The notes below the pieces were generated by a model. That model had not been told where the DNA came from, did not search any database, and worked only from the letters and a program-made list of their open reading frames with translations. The position numbers were made by a program, and so were the translations under genes. A DNA stretch of 31,799 bases from Chthonomonas sp. UBA6659 (lineage in GTDB: Bacteria; Armatimonadota; Fimbriimonadia; Fimbriimonadales; Fimbriimonadaceae), in contig DKKT01000050.1 of the NCBI GenBank assembly GCA_002455425.1, positions 4,013 through 35,811 on the forward strand, in the 5' to 3' direction. The stretch's first letter is position 1. Each line of letters starts with the position of its first letter. Shown one piece after another: positions 11,569 through 19,169 of this stretch.

Positions 11569-13104
11569 CTATTTCGAGGGCGTGTCGCGCTCTTGCTTGC
11601 GCTTCTGGAGGCGGCCGAGGAGCGCGTCGATCCGGAGTCGAGCGCCGAAGCGCACGTCGTTCGGAAACTGCCGCCAAATCACGAACGGCTCGAAGCTCCC
11701 GGCGATGAACGAGAACCCGTACTCCTTGTCGTACCACTCGCGCCGGTTCACGTCGTACTTGCCGAGCACGCTCGCTTGGATGTTCCCGAAGTTGAAATCG
11801 GCGCGGAGGTGCCAGGCGTGGGTCGAGAACAACGGATCGAAGGCGAACATCGGAGTCCCGGACTCGAAGCCCTGGACGTAGCCCGCGCTGACCTTCACCG
11901 TCGGGTTCGGTCGGTACGACACACCGGTGAGGGTCCTCAACCAGGTGTATGAGTCGCCGGATCCGACGTATCCCGCCCCATCCACTCGCAACCGCGCCGA
12001 CAGGTTGTTGGTGAAATCGAACTCACCCGTCGTCCAGCTCCCGTAAAGAACGGCTCGCTCGCGGAAAGGGTCGGCGTTGCCGGGACGAAGACTCTGCCCC
12101 CGAACCTGGACGTACCCCCCACCCCTTCCGATCGGTCCCCCGATTTCGCCTGCGATCTCCCAGCGTTTGCTGATCGCGGACGGATCGACGATGCGCCCGC
12201 GGGTCCCTTGGTTCCAATAGCTCCCGGCACTGAGGGTTCGACGCTCGTTGCGCAGGTACTCGTCCTCGGTCTCCACCGAAGGCACCGCGATGCTGTCCAG
12301 GTAGCTTTCGCCGAACCGCTCCCCAAGATCGGTGCGCGGTGCGATCAACCCGGTTGCTTTGGTCGGTTCCACCCCGCTCCAGGCGAACTCAAGGCCGTAG
12401 CTGGGAAGCGCGCCGGGAAACGCGCCAAGGATCGCGCTGAGACTGGCTTGGTCGCCGAGCAGGGTCGAGCTGTTCCAGGCCATCCCGAAGCCGTTCCCTC
12501 GACGAAACGAAATGGCAGGCAGCCGGAAACCGGACACTCGGCGATCGAGGCTGAAGGTCGCGCGGGCCGGGTATTGGAGGATCCGTCGTCCGAACATCTC
12601 CAGCGTCGGATGCTCGGCATATCCGCGTCGTCCAGGCTGTAGCACGATCCGACGCGACCGGATCGCGACTTCCCGAGGCTTCTGGAGACTGGGCGTGCCG
12701 TACGCATCGATCAAGGTCCATCGACCGGGCTCGATCTCAAGTCGCTTCACGAGAATTTGAATCCGATCGATCTCGATCGCGACGTTCTCGGCGGAGCCGG
12801 TCCTCTTGCCCCAATCGAAACTCAGGTTGCTTCCCTCGAGCGTGCCGTCGGGATCGATAAGGCGTACGTTCCCTTCGGCTCGGCCTTGGCGATTCGCGGA
12901 GTCGACGAAGAGCGAGTCCGCATAGAGGGTGGTCGGACCGTACGTTGCCTTGATCCCGCCTCCGAAGGTCGCGGTTCGATTTGCGAGATCGACCTTCTTG
13001 CTGCGCCACTCGACGAGCAGGACCTCGTCGACACGCTCCACCTGCACTTGCAACGTCGTGACGACGCGTGCGATGCAGGGGAAGGGAGCTGGGTTGAGGA
13101 GCAT
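11569..13104 (-). CDS. Short LptD/OstA-like outer-membrane protein
   Basis: A predicted 511-residue outer-membrane protein. Residues about 30-110 form an OstA/LptA-like jellyroll segment: WRSKKVDLANRTATFGGG, then LYADSLFVDSANRQGRAEG and VRLIDPDGTLEGSNLSF, the alternating build of LPS-transport domains. The rest has alternating aromatic and polar strands (for example GYVQVRGQSLRPG, YGFSFIAGSFEPFVIW) typical of a beta-barrel. It is shorter than proteobacterial LptD (near 780 residues), and the four Cys that pair there are absent. A lipid-export role at the outer membrane is inferred. The ATG at 13104 is chosen, with TAGACT 13 nt upstream. The reading frame stays open further upstream but without protein-like composition. 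The signal peptide is weak. Confidence 0.65.
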   Translation of the reverse strand: MLLNPAPFPCIARVVTTLQVQVERVDEVLLVEWRSKKVDLANRTATFGGGIKATYGPTTLYADSLFVDSANRQGRAEGNVRLIDPDGTLEGSNLSFDWGKRTGSAENVAIEIDRIQILVKRLEIEPGRWTLIDAYGTPSLQKPREVAIRSRRIVLQPGRRGYAEHPTLEMFGRRILQYPARATFSLDRRVSGFRLPAISFRRGNGFGMAWNSSTLLGDQASLSAILGAFPGALPSYGLEFAWSGVEPTKATGLIAPRTDLGERFGESYLDSIAVPSVETEDEYLRNERRTLSAGSYWNQGTRGRIVDPSAISKRWEIAGEIGGPIGRGGGYVQVRGQSLRPGNADPFRERAVLYGSWTTGEFDFTNNLSARLRVDGAGYVGSGDSYTWLRTLTGVSYRPNPTVKVSAGYVQGFESGTPMFAFDPLFSTHAWHLRADFNFGNIQASVLGKYDVNRREWYDKEYGFSFIAGSFEPFVIWRQFPNDVRFGARLRIDALLGRLQKRKQERDTPSK

Positions 13105-13414
13105 CGGGTGACTGACGAGTCTACCGCGGGCACCGACACCCCGATCTTCGACCCAGCTTCCCGGCAAATGGGCCGGGGATACGCAGAGGTTTTTCAAAAG
13201 TTCCCCAAAATCGCGAGAACCTGATATATCATGGGGTGGAGAGTGTTTGTTTGGTCGTTCGGTTTTGGCAAGGGATGGACTTGCGGACGCCGGGCCGCCT
13301 CGCACGCGGCACCACCACCTTCCGGCGTTCAACTTCTTTCGTCGAGACGATGGCCACATCACTGAGAGGGCTTCGGCCTTATCGTTACTTGAATGCATTC
13401 GGAGGTTCAATTCA
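13105..13414 (+). promoter_or_regulatory. Intergenic region and leader of the dockerin-type gene
   Basis: These 310 bases hold no convincing gene. TGATATATC (13222-13230) is an extended -10 candidate. The resulting leader is about 175 nt long and includes a small hairpin with a C-UUCG-G tetraloop (13367-13380). A Shine-Dalgarno GGAGG at 13401-13405 lies 9 nt before the next ATG. Confidence 0.45.
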
Positions 13415-14680
13415 ATGAGAAAGCTTCTCTTGTTGGCTCTGGTGGCGTCGGGGGCTGCGGTTGCGCAGGCCGAAGACGTCATCTGGGACAACGGTCTTCC
13501 CAAGACCACCATCTTTAATGGCGCCGAGTCGTGGCTCGGCTACAGCTCGGGCAATCTCGGCGGAACGCTCACCCAGCGCTGGTGGGCGGAGCCGTTCACC
13601 GTCCGAGCCGGCGGCGCGACGATCACGAGGGTCACCGCCAACTGGTTCACCCCGGTTGGTTCGGACGCCGTCGACGTCAACTTCATCATCTGGAAACGGA
13701 CCGCGCTGAACGCGCCCGGCAACGATCCCGTCGTCGGTGGCGCGGATATCTTCGCAATGGGCAAGCTGGGCGACTGGAGCCTTGGCACCCACGATCCACG
13801 CTTGCCGCATCCGGACGACACCACGTGGTGGGGCGTCCTCGCGCCGGACAGCTTCCTGCGGTTCATGTACCACGACTATCCGCTCACCGGGACCGGTGGC
13901 GTTTCGGGACCGATCACGCTGCCGGCAGGTGACTACTACTTCACCGTCTACGCGGACGGCCTCGGTACCGGCAACGTCACGGGCCAGTCCAACATCGCCT
14001 GGCTCAGCGGATCGAGCGGCGACAATGCTGCGCTCAACCCCGACAACTCCTGGCGCGCCACGTCGTGGCCGCTCAGCATGGGTGTCGGCGGCTTCCAGTT
14101 CTATGCCCCGTCCAACGTGGTCGCCACCCCGTTCATGGGTGACCCGCGGGAGCGCTGGAACGTGGCGTTCCAGCTGTTCGGCGTGACTGCCCGCAAGGCC
14201 GGTCAGGTGTCGGGCACGGTGAACTGGAACAGCTTCGTCGGCGTCGCCCCCGGCCTCACCGATGACATGAGCTTCCAATGGCGGATCCCGCTCCTCGAGA
14301 CCGGAACGACCAACGTCATCAGCTTCCGGTACCCGTACATCATCAACTCGCAGAGCTTCAGCTACGGTTGGAGTTCCCCGGTTGCGGATGACCGGTCCTA
14401 TGATGCGAAGATCTCGTTCCGCTACTGGCTGCGCCGTACGTTGAACTACAACCCGGCGAACAACTACACCGGTGCGGACTTCAACATGGTCAACGGCGAT
14501 CTCGTCGTCGACAACGACATCAACTCCGATGACTTCGACGCTCTCGTCGCGGGCTTCGGATCGAGTGGTGCCGGCGGTACCAGCACCGATCCTGCCGGCG
14601 ACATCGACGGAAGCGGCAACACCGACTCCGACGACTTCGACATCCTTGTGGCCAACTTCGGCACCGTCGGCGACAACTAA
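13415..14680 (+). CDS. Secreted protein with C-terminal dockerin-like EF-hand pair
   Basis: A 421-residue exported protein of unknown role. The signal peptide (RKLLLLALVASGAAV, cleavage after AQA) is followed by a beta-rich domain of about 230 residues with many aromatic residues, not assigned to a family. From about residue 263 (QVSGTVNW) it has the module that closes many secreted Armatimonadota proteins: a carboxypeptidase-regulatory-like beta domain ending in YWLRRTL, then two Ca-binding loops, DNDINSDDFDAL and DIDGSGNTDSDDFDIL, each followed by a GFG or NFG turn. Such tails resemble type I dockerin repeats, but a cohesin partner is not in the window. The ATG at 13415 is fixed by GGAGG and the signal peptide. 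A strong terminator follows. Confidence 0.75.
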   Translation: MRKLLLLALVASGAAVAQAEDVIWDNGLPKTTIFNGAESWLGYSSGNLGGTLTQRWWAEPFTVRAGGATITRVTANWFTPVGSDAVDVNFIIWKRTALNAPGNDPVVGGADIFAMGKLGDWSLGTHDPRLPHPDDTTWWGVLAPDSFLRFMYHDYPLTGTGGVSGPITLPAGDYYFTVYADGLGTGNVTGQSNIAWLSGSSGDNAALNPDNSWRATSWPLSMGVGGFQFYAPSNVVATPFMGDPRERWNVAFQLFGVTARKAGQVSGTVNWNSFVGVAPGLTDDMSFQWRIPLLETGTTNVISFRYPYIINSQSFSYGWSSPVADDRSYDAKISFRYWLRRTLNYNPANNYTGADFNMVNGDLVVDNDINSDDFDALVAGFGSSGAGGTSTDPAGDIDGSGNTDSDDFDILVANFGTVGDN

Positions 14681-14702
14681 ACTCGCTGAGGCTGAAATCC
14701 GA

Positions 14703-14747
14703 CCGCCCGTCCCCTTCCGGAAATGGGGGACGGGCGGATTTTCTTTG
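14703..14747 (+). terminator. Rho-independent terminator of the dockerin-type gene
   Basis: A perfect hairpin with 12-bp arms (CCGCCCGTCCCC and its complement) and an 11-nt loop that contains the palindrome TTCCGGAA, followed by ATTTTCTTTG. It lies 23 nt past the stop codon. Confidence 0.85.
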
Positions 14748-14764
14748 TCCGTAAGGGCCAAACC

Positions 14765-14791
14765 TAAAGAGATTCCACGTCTCGCCAAAGA
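14765..14791 (+). promoter_or_regulatory. Candidate sigma-28 (FliA-type) promoter of flagellin
   Basis: TAAAG opens a -35-like octamer (5 of 8 matches to TAAAGTTT). After an 11-nt spacer comes GCCAAAGA (5 of 8 matches to GCCGATAA). Spacing equals the enterobacterial FliA consensus. It lies between the preceding terminator and the flagellin ATG, giving a leader of roughly 58 nt. Confidence 0.5.
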
Positions 14792-14856
14792 ATTCACACG
14801 GGAGATCACCGGGTTTATTCGAACCGGCCCACAGGCATTCAGGACGGACACCGAGC

Positions 14857-16296
14857 ATGCGGATCAACACGAACGTACCAGCGATGAGCGCTCTTCGGAG
14901 CCTCGACCACTCCCAAGGCGAACTTGCGGGTGTCTTGCAGCGCCTCAGCACCGGCCTCAGAATCAACTCTGCAGCCGACGATCCCGCCGGACTGATCATC
15001 AGCGAAGGGATGCGGGCGCAAATGCGAGGCCTCGAACAGGCGGTCAAGAACTCGCAGGACGCCGTCAACATGGTCAAGACGGCGGAGGGAGCTCTCGACG
15101 AAGTCCAGCGCCTCCTCCGTGATATCCGCGCCCTCGCGGTCCATTCCGCGAATAGCGCCGTCGTCGACGCCAACGTCGTCCAGGCGAACCAGACGCAAAT
15201 CGTTTCGACCCTCCAGTCGATCGACCGCATTGCCAACTCGACCCAGTTCGGGAACAAGAAGCTCCTGGACGGAAGCGCCGGCACCTACGCGACGTCCACC
15301 AGCCCCAACAACGTGGCGAACCTGTTCTTCGGAGGAACGTTCAACAACAACTCGATCACGACCAATTCCACCGTCACCCTGGTGATGACCCAAGCCGCTA
15401 GCCAGGGCTCGGTCGCGGCGACGCGCACGTTTGCGACGGCGGCGACCACGGTCCCGGCCGGGTCGTTCACAATCAATGGCCGGACCTTCACAACGCGCGC
15501 GAGCGACACCATCCAAGACGTTCTGGACCAGATCAATGCGGCCTCCGGCATTACCGGCGTCACCGCAAGCTGGACCGCGGGTGGCGCCGTCACCCTCACC
15601 ACGATCAAGTACGGCTCCGATCAAGTCGTCAACTTCTCCGACACGAACGGCGTTCTACTTACAGCCCCTGGTTCCCCCGCCCCAGGCGTCGGCGTGGATG
15701 CGACAGCCGACGTCGTCATCGATATGAATGGCTCGGCGGCGGGCGGGCTCACGACCGTGGCCTTCACTGCGGGCAAGGGCCTCCAGCTTCGGGACAACAA
15801 CGGCAACGTCATCAACCTCACCTCCGCGGGCAACGCCCTCGGTGCGCCGACCGCGATCGGCAACATCACGTCGGGAACGGCCCAATTCCAGATCGGCGCG
15901 TACGACAACCAGGCGGTCGCGTTCGCACTCCCGGTCGTGTTCGCCAACCAGTTGGGAACCTCCGCGATCTCCGGCCAGAGCCTTGCCGATATCGACGTCA
16001 CGACCCAATCGGGAGCTCAGGCCGCCATGCGAATCATCGACGACGCGATCTCGCAACTCGCCCAGATGCGCGGTCGCCTTGGCTCGTTCCAGAAGGACTT
16101 CCTGCAGTCGACCGTGCGCTCGCTGAACGTTGCCAACGAGAATCTCGCCGCGTCCGAAAGCCAAATCCGCGATGCCGAGATGGCGGGTGAAATGACGAAC
16201 TTCACACGGCTTCAGATCCTGCAGCAGAGCGGCACCGCGATGCTCGCCCAGGCGAATCAGCTTCCGACGAGCGTCCTCAGCCTGCTACAGCAGTAA
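14857..16296 (+). CDS. Flagellin
   Basis: The 479-residue filament subunit, exported through the flagellar type III channel and polymerised outside the cell. The conserved D0/D1 ends are clear. N-terminal: RINTNVPAMSALR, LSTGLRINSAADDPAGL and AVKNSQDAVNMVKTAEGAL. C-terminal: ISQLAQMRGRLGSFQ, NLAASESQIRDAEMAGEM and LAQANQLPTSVLSLLQ. The central part (about 150-380) is Thr/Ala/Gly-rich and variable. It contains one flagellin_IN-like segment (FTINGRTFTTRASDTIQDVLDQIN) with its partner strand VNFSDTNGV. No chaperone or cap genes lie nearby, so this locus is an isolated filament gene with its own candidate sigma-28 promoter. Start: ATG 14857 begins the conserved N-terminus. Confidence 0.96.
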   Translation: MRINTNVPAMSALRSLDHSQGELAGVLQRLSTGLRINSAADDPAGLIISEGMRAQMRGLEQAVKNSQDAVNMVKTAEGALDEVQRLLRDIRALAVHSANSAVVDANVVQANQTQIVSTLQSIDRIANSTQFGNKKLLDGSAGTYATSTSPNNVANLFFGGTFNNNSITTNSTVTLVMTQAASQGSVAATRTFATAATTVPAGSFTINGRTFTTRASDTIQDVLDQINAASGITGVTASWTAGGAVTLTTIKYGSDQVVNFSDTNGVLLTAPGSPAPGVGVDATADVVIDMNGSAAGGLTTVAFTAGKGLQLRDNNGNVINLTSAGNALGAPTAIGNITSGTAQFQIGAYDNQAVAFALPVVFANQLGTSAISGQSLADIDVTTQSGAQAAMRIIDDAISQLAQMRGRLGSFQKDFLQSTVRSLNVANENLAASESQIRDAEMAGEMTNFTRLQILQQSGTAMLAQANQLPTSVLSLLQQ

Positions 16297-16302
16297 GCGC
16301 CC

Positions 16303-17175
16303 CTAGCCTCCGAGCCGATGATGCTGGTCGAGCTCTGCTTCGGCTTGCCGTACCGATCGCATCTCGGAGAGTACGAGGTCGATCGAAGACGTGCCCTCGA
16401 TGCCGGAGGTGTGCTCCTTCCCGATCGACTGGGCCATTTGCTCGGTCTCCTCGTAGAGGAGCTTGATCTTTTCGGCGATCTCGCGGACGTAGGGGAAGAT
16501 TTGGGGCAAGTGTGGGCTCCGGTAGACATTGCGCTTCTCGTCGCCGAGCTTGTAGCCCGTGAGCCCTTCGATCGCGTCGACGATGTCGAGATCGATGAAG
16601 TCCTCGATCTTATCGCGCCAATCATCCTTATCCTTTCCCCGAGGTCGCCCGAAGCAGGACGAGCAAAGAATCAAGGCCTGCTCCATCGCCGTGTCGGCGG
16701 CCGCGAGGACCTGGGACCGGAGGGCTTGGCGATGCGATCCGGCCGCGTTCCACGTCGCGCCGTCCAGCGAGGTGCGGATCTTCATGTAGTAGAACGCGCA
16801 TGCCTCGAGGAGTTGACCGGCGACAGGATCGAGCTCCTTGTGGAGTCGACGCCGGTGGAGCGACCCATGGAATTGCTGGACGACGCCGTAGGCTTGGAAT
16901 CGTCGCTCGTCCTCGGCGGTTCGGCTCGCGCGGTTGCGTCGGAATCCGAGCGCGGTCCAGATGCCGACGCCGCCGAACATCGGGATTGCGGCGAGGATGC
17001 CCACGAGCGGATTCACGAGCGCGAGCGCGAGGGTCACGACCCCGGCACCCACCCCGCCGATCGCCGCGCGCGTGAAGAGCCTCGCGTCCTGGTCGGCGTA
17101 AGGTGAACGCGCGACCGCCTGGTCGAGATACTCACTCAGATGCGGATGTGGCTTCGACTTCCCAGAAAAGAACAT
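16303..17175 (-). CDS. Hypothetical membrane protein with coiled C-terminus
   Basis: No family is recognised. The 290-residue protein has a short hydrophilic N-terminus with many His and Pro, then two adjacent hydrophobic helices (about 37-70: AAIGGVGAGVVTLALALV and LVGILAAIPMFGGVGIWTAL), and a long soluble, mostly helical part. In the soluble part a CSSC pair near residue 178 could bind metal or form a disulfide, and the last 70 residues (REIAEKIKLLYEETEQMAQ onward) look like an amphipathic coil. The ATG at 17175 is the only sensible start; no Shine-Dalgarno or TANNNT box is found. It is divergent from the gene at 17254 and converges on flagellin with a 6-nt gap. Confidence 0.65.
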   Translation of the reverse strand: MFFSGKSKPHPHLSEYLDQAVARSPYADQDARLFTRAAIGGVGAGVVTLALALVNPLVGILAAIPMFGGVGIWTALGFRRNRASRTAEDERRFQAYGVVQQFHGSLHRRRLHKELDPVAGQLLEACAFYYMKIRTSLDGATWNAAGSHRQALRSQVLAAADTAMEQALILCSSCFGRPRGKDKDDWRDKIEDFIDLDIVDAIEGLTGYKLGDEKRNVYRSPHLPQIFPYVREIAEKIKLLYEETEQMAQSIGKEHTSGIEGTSSIDLVLSEMRSVRQAEAELDQHHRLGG

Positions 17176-17240
17176 GGATCTCAATGGGGCATACGTGCCG
17201 ACCAGCCCGGTACGTTGCTCACTGAAGGCTACCTGGGAGG

Positions 17241-17246
17241 TAGATT
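17241..17246 (+). promoter_or_regulatory. -10-like TAGATT before the gene at 17254
   Basis: TAGATT ends 7 nt before GTG 17254. It supports that start over the in-frame ATG at 17140, which would lie inside the divergent gene. Confidence 0.45.
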
Positions 17247-17253
17247 CCGGTTC

Positions 17254-17721
17254 GTGGCGGACACCCTCGCAATCGCCAAGGACACCGCGATCGTTCTCGG
17301 AACGGTCATCGCCCTCGTCACGTTTCTCAGTGGCGGACTTGAGTATGTGCGCCAGGGCCATCAAGCGCGAGCCACACACTTCATCCAGATGCGCCGCCGC
17401 TTTCTGGAGACGCCTCAGTATCGCGAAATGCTCGACCTCCTCGCGACCGACGATGTCGCGCTGCGGCACGCGTCGATCCAAGAGAAACGGAACTTCGTCG
17501 GCTTTCTCGAAGAGGTCGCCCTCATGGTCAATTCGGGCCTCATCCGGCTCGATGTCGCTCACTACATGTTCGGCTACTACGTGCTCTTGTGCGATGCGAG
17601 CGAGAACTTCTGGTATGGCCTGAATAAGCAGGATGTTTACTGGAGCGTCTTCCGCCGCTTCGCGTCGACGATGCGCGACCGAAGCAAAGTTCGCGAGAAG
17701 CTCAAGGCTCTCCGCTTTTGA
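17254..17721 (+). CDS. Hypothetical single-helix membrane protein (DUF4760-like)
   Basis: A 155-residue protein with one N-terminal transmembrane helix (TAIVLGTVIALVTFLSGGL, about residues 10-28) and a soluble helical domain (RRRFLETPQYREML, KRNFVGFLEEVALMVNSGLI, AHYMFGYYVLL). This build resembles DUF4760-type proteins of unknown function; the match is by eye only. The GTG at 17254 is favoured by TAGATT 7 nt upstream. The gene is divergent from another membrane protein of unknown function, so the two may act together, but no shared motif proves it. Its 3' end overlaps the convergent ROK kinase gene by 20 nt. Confidence 0.6.
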   Translation: MADTLAIAKDTAIVLGTVIALVTFLSGGLEYVRQGHQARATHFIQMRRRFLETPQYREMLDLLATDDVALRHASIQEKRNFVGFLEEVALMVNSGLIRLDVAHYMFGYYVLLCDASENFWYGLNKQDVYWSVFRRFASTMRDRSKVREKLKALRF

Positions 17722-18580
17722 CAAGCCAAGCGGCTCCAAACACCCCTGCGCTGTCTCCCAATCGCGGCCGGACCACGCGCGGAGTCGTCCCGCAGGGCAG
17801 AAAGACGTGGGGTGCCATCGCCTCGCGCGCCCGCTCCGCGAGGCCCGGGGTCTGACCGACACCTCCCCCGAGCACAAGGGTCGTCGGATCGAGGATGTTG
17901 ACCACGACCGCGATCGCGCGGCCAAACTCCTCGATCAAGTGGTCCCGAGTCGCGTTCGCATCGGCGTCCGCGAGTGTGGCGATCTCCTCGAAGGGGCGCA
18001 TCACGCCGGTGCGACGGGCGTACCAGGCGGCAAGGGCAGGACCGGAAATCACCGTTTCGACACAGCCGCGTCGCCCGCAGTAGCACGGCTCGCCCTCTGG
18101 ATCGAGAGGGTTGTGTCCCCATTCGCCCGCAAGTCGATTCGCCCCCGACCAAAGACGTCCATCGACGGCAAGTCCGCCGCCGATCCCCGTACCGAGAATC
18201 ACGCCGAAGGTCAAACCACGAGGGCCGTGTCGCGACTCGGCCAACGCGAGGCAATTCGCGTCGTTCTCGATGAGGACTTCGACCCCCAACGCCGATTCCA
18301 GATCGGAAAGAAGGGGGCGACCGTTCAGGCACGTCGAGTTGCAGCCGCGCATCAAGCCGGTCGACGGGTCGACCGATCCCGGCGTCCCGATCCCGATCGA
18401 CGTCGGACGTCGTCCGACGCACGCGCACAGCTCCTTCAGGAGTTCGTCGATCGCCGCAATCACGGCGTCGTAGCCGACCTCAGCTTGACTGGGAATGCGG
18501 CGACGGACCTGAACGGTTCCGTCTTCGGCGAGTACGACCCCTTCTAGTTTCGTGCCTCCTAGGTCGAATCCGAATCTCAT
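17702..18580 (-). CDS. ROK-family sugar kinase
   Basis: A 292-residue cytoplasmic kinase that phosphorylates a hexose or N-acetylhexosamine with ATP. The N-terminal phosphate loop DLGGTK (6-11) and the catalytic Asp107 in ENDANC are present. So is the ROK zinc site: His156 in EWGHNPL with Cys166, Cys168 and Cys173 in CYCGRRGC, then VETVISGPAL. GTGIGGGL and LVLGGGVGQ are the usual nucleotide-binding turns. No DNA-binding domain is attached, so it is a kinase rather than a NagC-type repressor. Glucose, fructose and GlcNAc kinases share these motifs. GlcNAc would fit the GH20 enzyme at 1538, but that link is speculative. Its ATG overlaps the stop of the upstream HD gene (ATGA), so translation is probably coupled. 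Confidence 0.9.
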   Translation of the reverse strand: MRFGFDLGGTKLEGVVLAEDGTVQVRRRIPSQAEVGYDAVIAAIDELLKELCACVGRRPTSIGIGTPGSVDPSTGLMRGCNSTCLNGRPLLSDLESALGVEVLIENDANCLALAESRHGPRGLTFGVILGTGIGGGLAVDGRLWSGANRLAGEWGHNPLDPEGEPCYCGRRGCVETVISGPALAAWYARRTGVMRPFEEIATLADADANATRDHLIEEFGRAIAVVVNILDPTTLVLGGGVGQTPGLAERAREAMAPHVFLPCGTTPRVVRPRLGDSAGVFGAAWLVKSGEP

Positions 18581-19125
18581 GGCTCACCCGCGACTTCCCT
18601 GTCGATTGCATCCCACAGGGCCGGGCATCGTTCACGTGGGATCAGGGTCGTGATCTGCCGGGTTTGCGCGATGTAGCGCTCTCGTTTCGTGCCGGTCCGG
18701 GTCCGCTTCGAGTCGATCACGTTGGCAAGTCGATCCGCGAGTTTGATCACCTGCGCTCGATCGGACATCCGCGCGATGCCCTCCAGGAGGAGCCGGCTCC
18801 GGAGCTCGACGAGCTCGGCCTTGCTCAAGGTTCGACGGATCTCCTCATCGGGCTCGTCACGGGTGAGCTCACGCACAAGGTCGGTGACTCCGGGTCCGAA
18901 TCGTCGTTGGAGGGTGGTCCATTGCACCCCACATTCCTCGACCACGTCGTGGAGCACCGACGCGCAGAGCATCTCCTGATCGGTCACTCCGGCCGTGTGG
19001 CGAACGTGAAGGAGGACCTCGATCGGGTGGGTGACGTAAGGAAGCGGCACGGGGCCATCGCGGTGCTGACCCGCGTGGCGGTGGGCGGCGAAGCGGATCG
19101 CCTCGGTCAGATCGGGCTGGCTCAC
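18577..19125 (-). CDS. HD-domain (p)ppGpp hydrolase-like protein
   Basis: A 182-residue single-domain protein of the RelA/SpoT HD class, similar in size to small alarmone hydrolases (MESH1-like). Conserved elements: AAHRHAGQHRDG, PYVTHPIEVL (His33), LHDVVEEC (His59, Asp60) and KLADRLANV (Asp131), which supply the Mn-binding H...HD...D set. The usual E-D pair after HDVV is E-E here (63-64), a conservative change at a residue linked to hydrolysis. No synthetase, TGS or ACT domain is attached. The product is probably a stand-alone alarmone or related nucleotide hydrolase. Start is GTG at 19125 with a TAAACA 6 nt upstream. It is the first gene of a two-gene unit with the ROK kinase and is divergent from nrnA. 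Confidence 0.8.
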   Translation of the reverse strand: MSQPDLTEAIRFAAHRHAGQHRDGPVPLPYVTHPIEVLLHVRHTAGVTDQEMLCASVLHDVVEECGVQWTTLQRRFGPGVTDLVRELTRDEPDEEIRRTLSKAELVELRSRLLLEGIARMSDRAQVIKLADRLANVIDSKRTRTGTKRERYIAQTRQITTLIPRERCPALWDAIDREVAGEP

Positions 19126-19131
19126 GCAGCC

Positions 19132-19137
19132 TGTTTA
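19132..19137 (-). promoter_or_regulatory. Weak -10-like TAAACA before the HD gene
   Basis: TAAACA ends 6 nt before the GTG start. It lacks the final T of the TANNNT pattern, so it is a weaker leaderless candidate. It shares the 44-bp divergent region with the nrnA promoter. Confidence 0.3.
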
Positions 19138-19152
19138 CCCGCTGGGCTACGG

Positions 19153-19158
19153 TATCCT
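19153..19158 (+). promoter_or_regulatory. -10-like TATCCT before nrnA
   Basis: TATCCT ends 11 nt before ATG 19170, so the predicted transcript would have only a few leader bases. It argues against GTG 19161, which lies 2 nt after the box. Confidence 0.4.
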
Positions 19159-19169
19159 CGGTGGGCCCC

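Noticed and set aside
13412..14851. 479-codon minus-strand frame over the dockerin-type gene
   Set aside because: The plus-strand gene has a signal peptide, Shine-Dalgarno, Ca-binding loops and terminator; the antisense frame has none.
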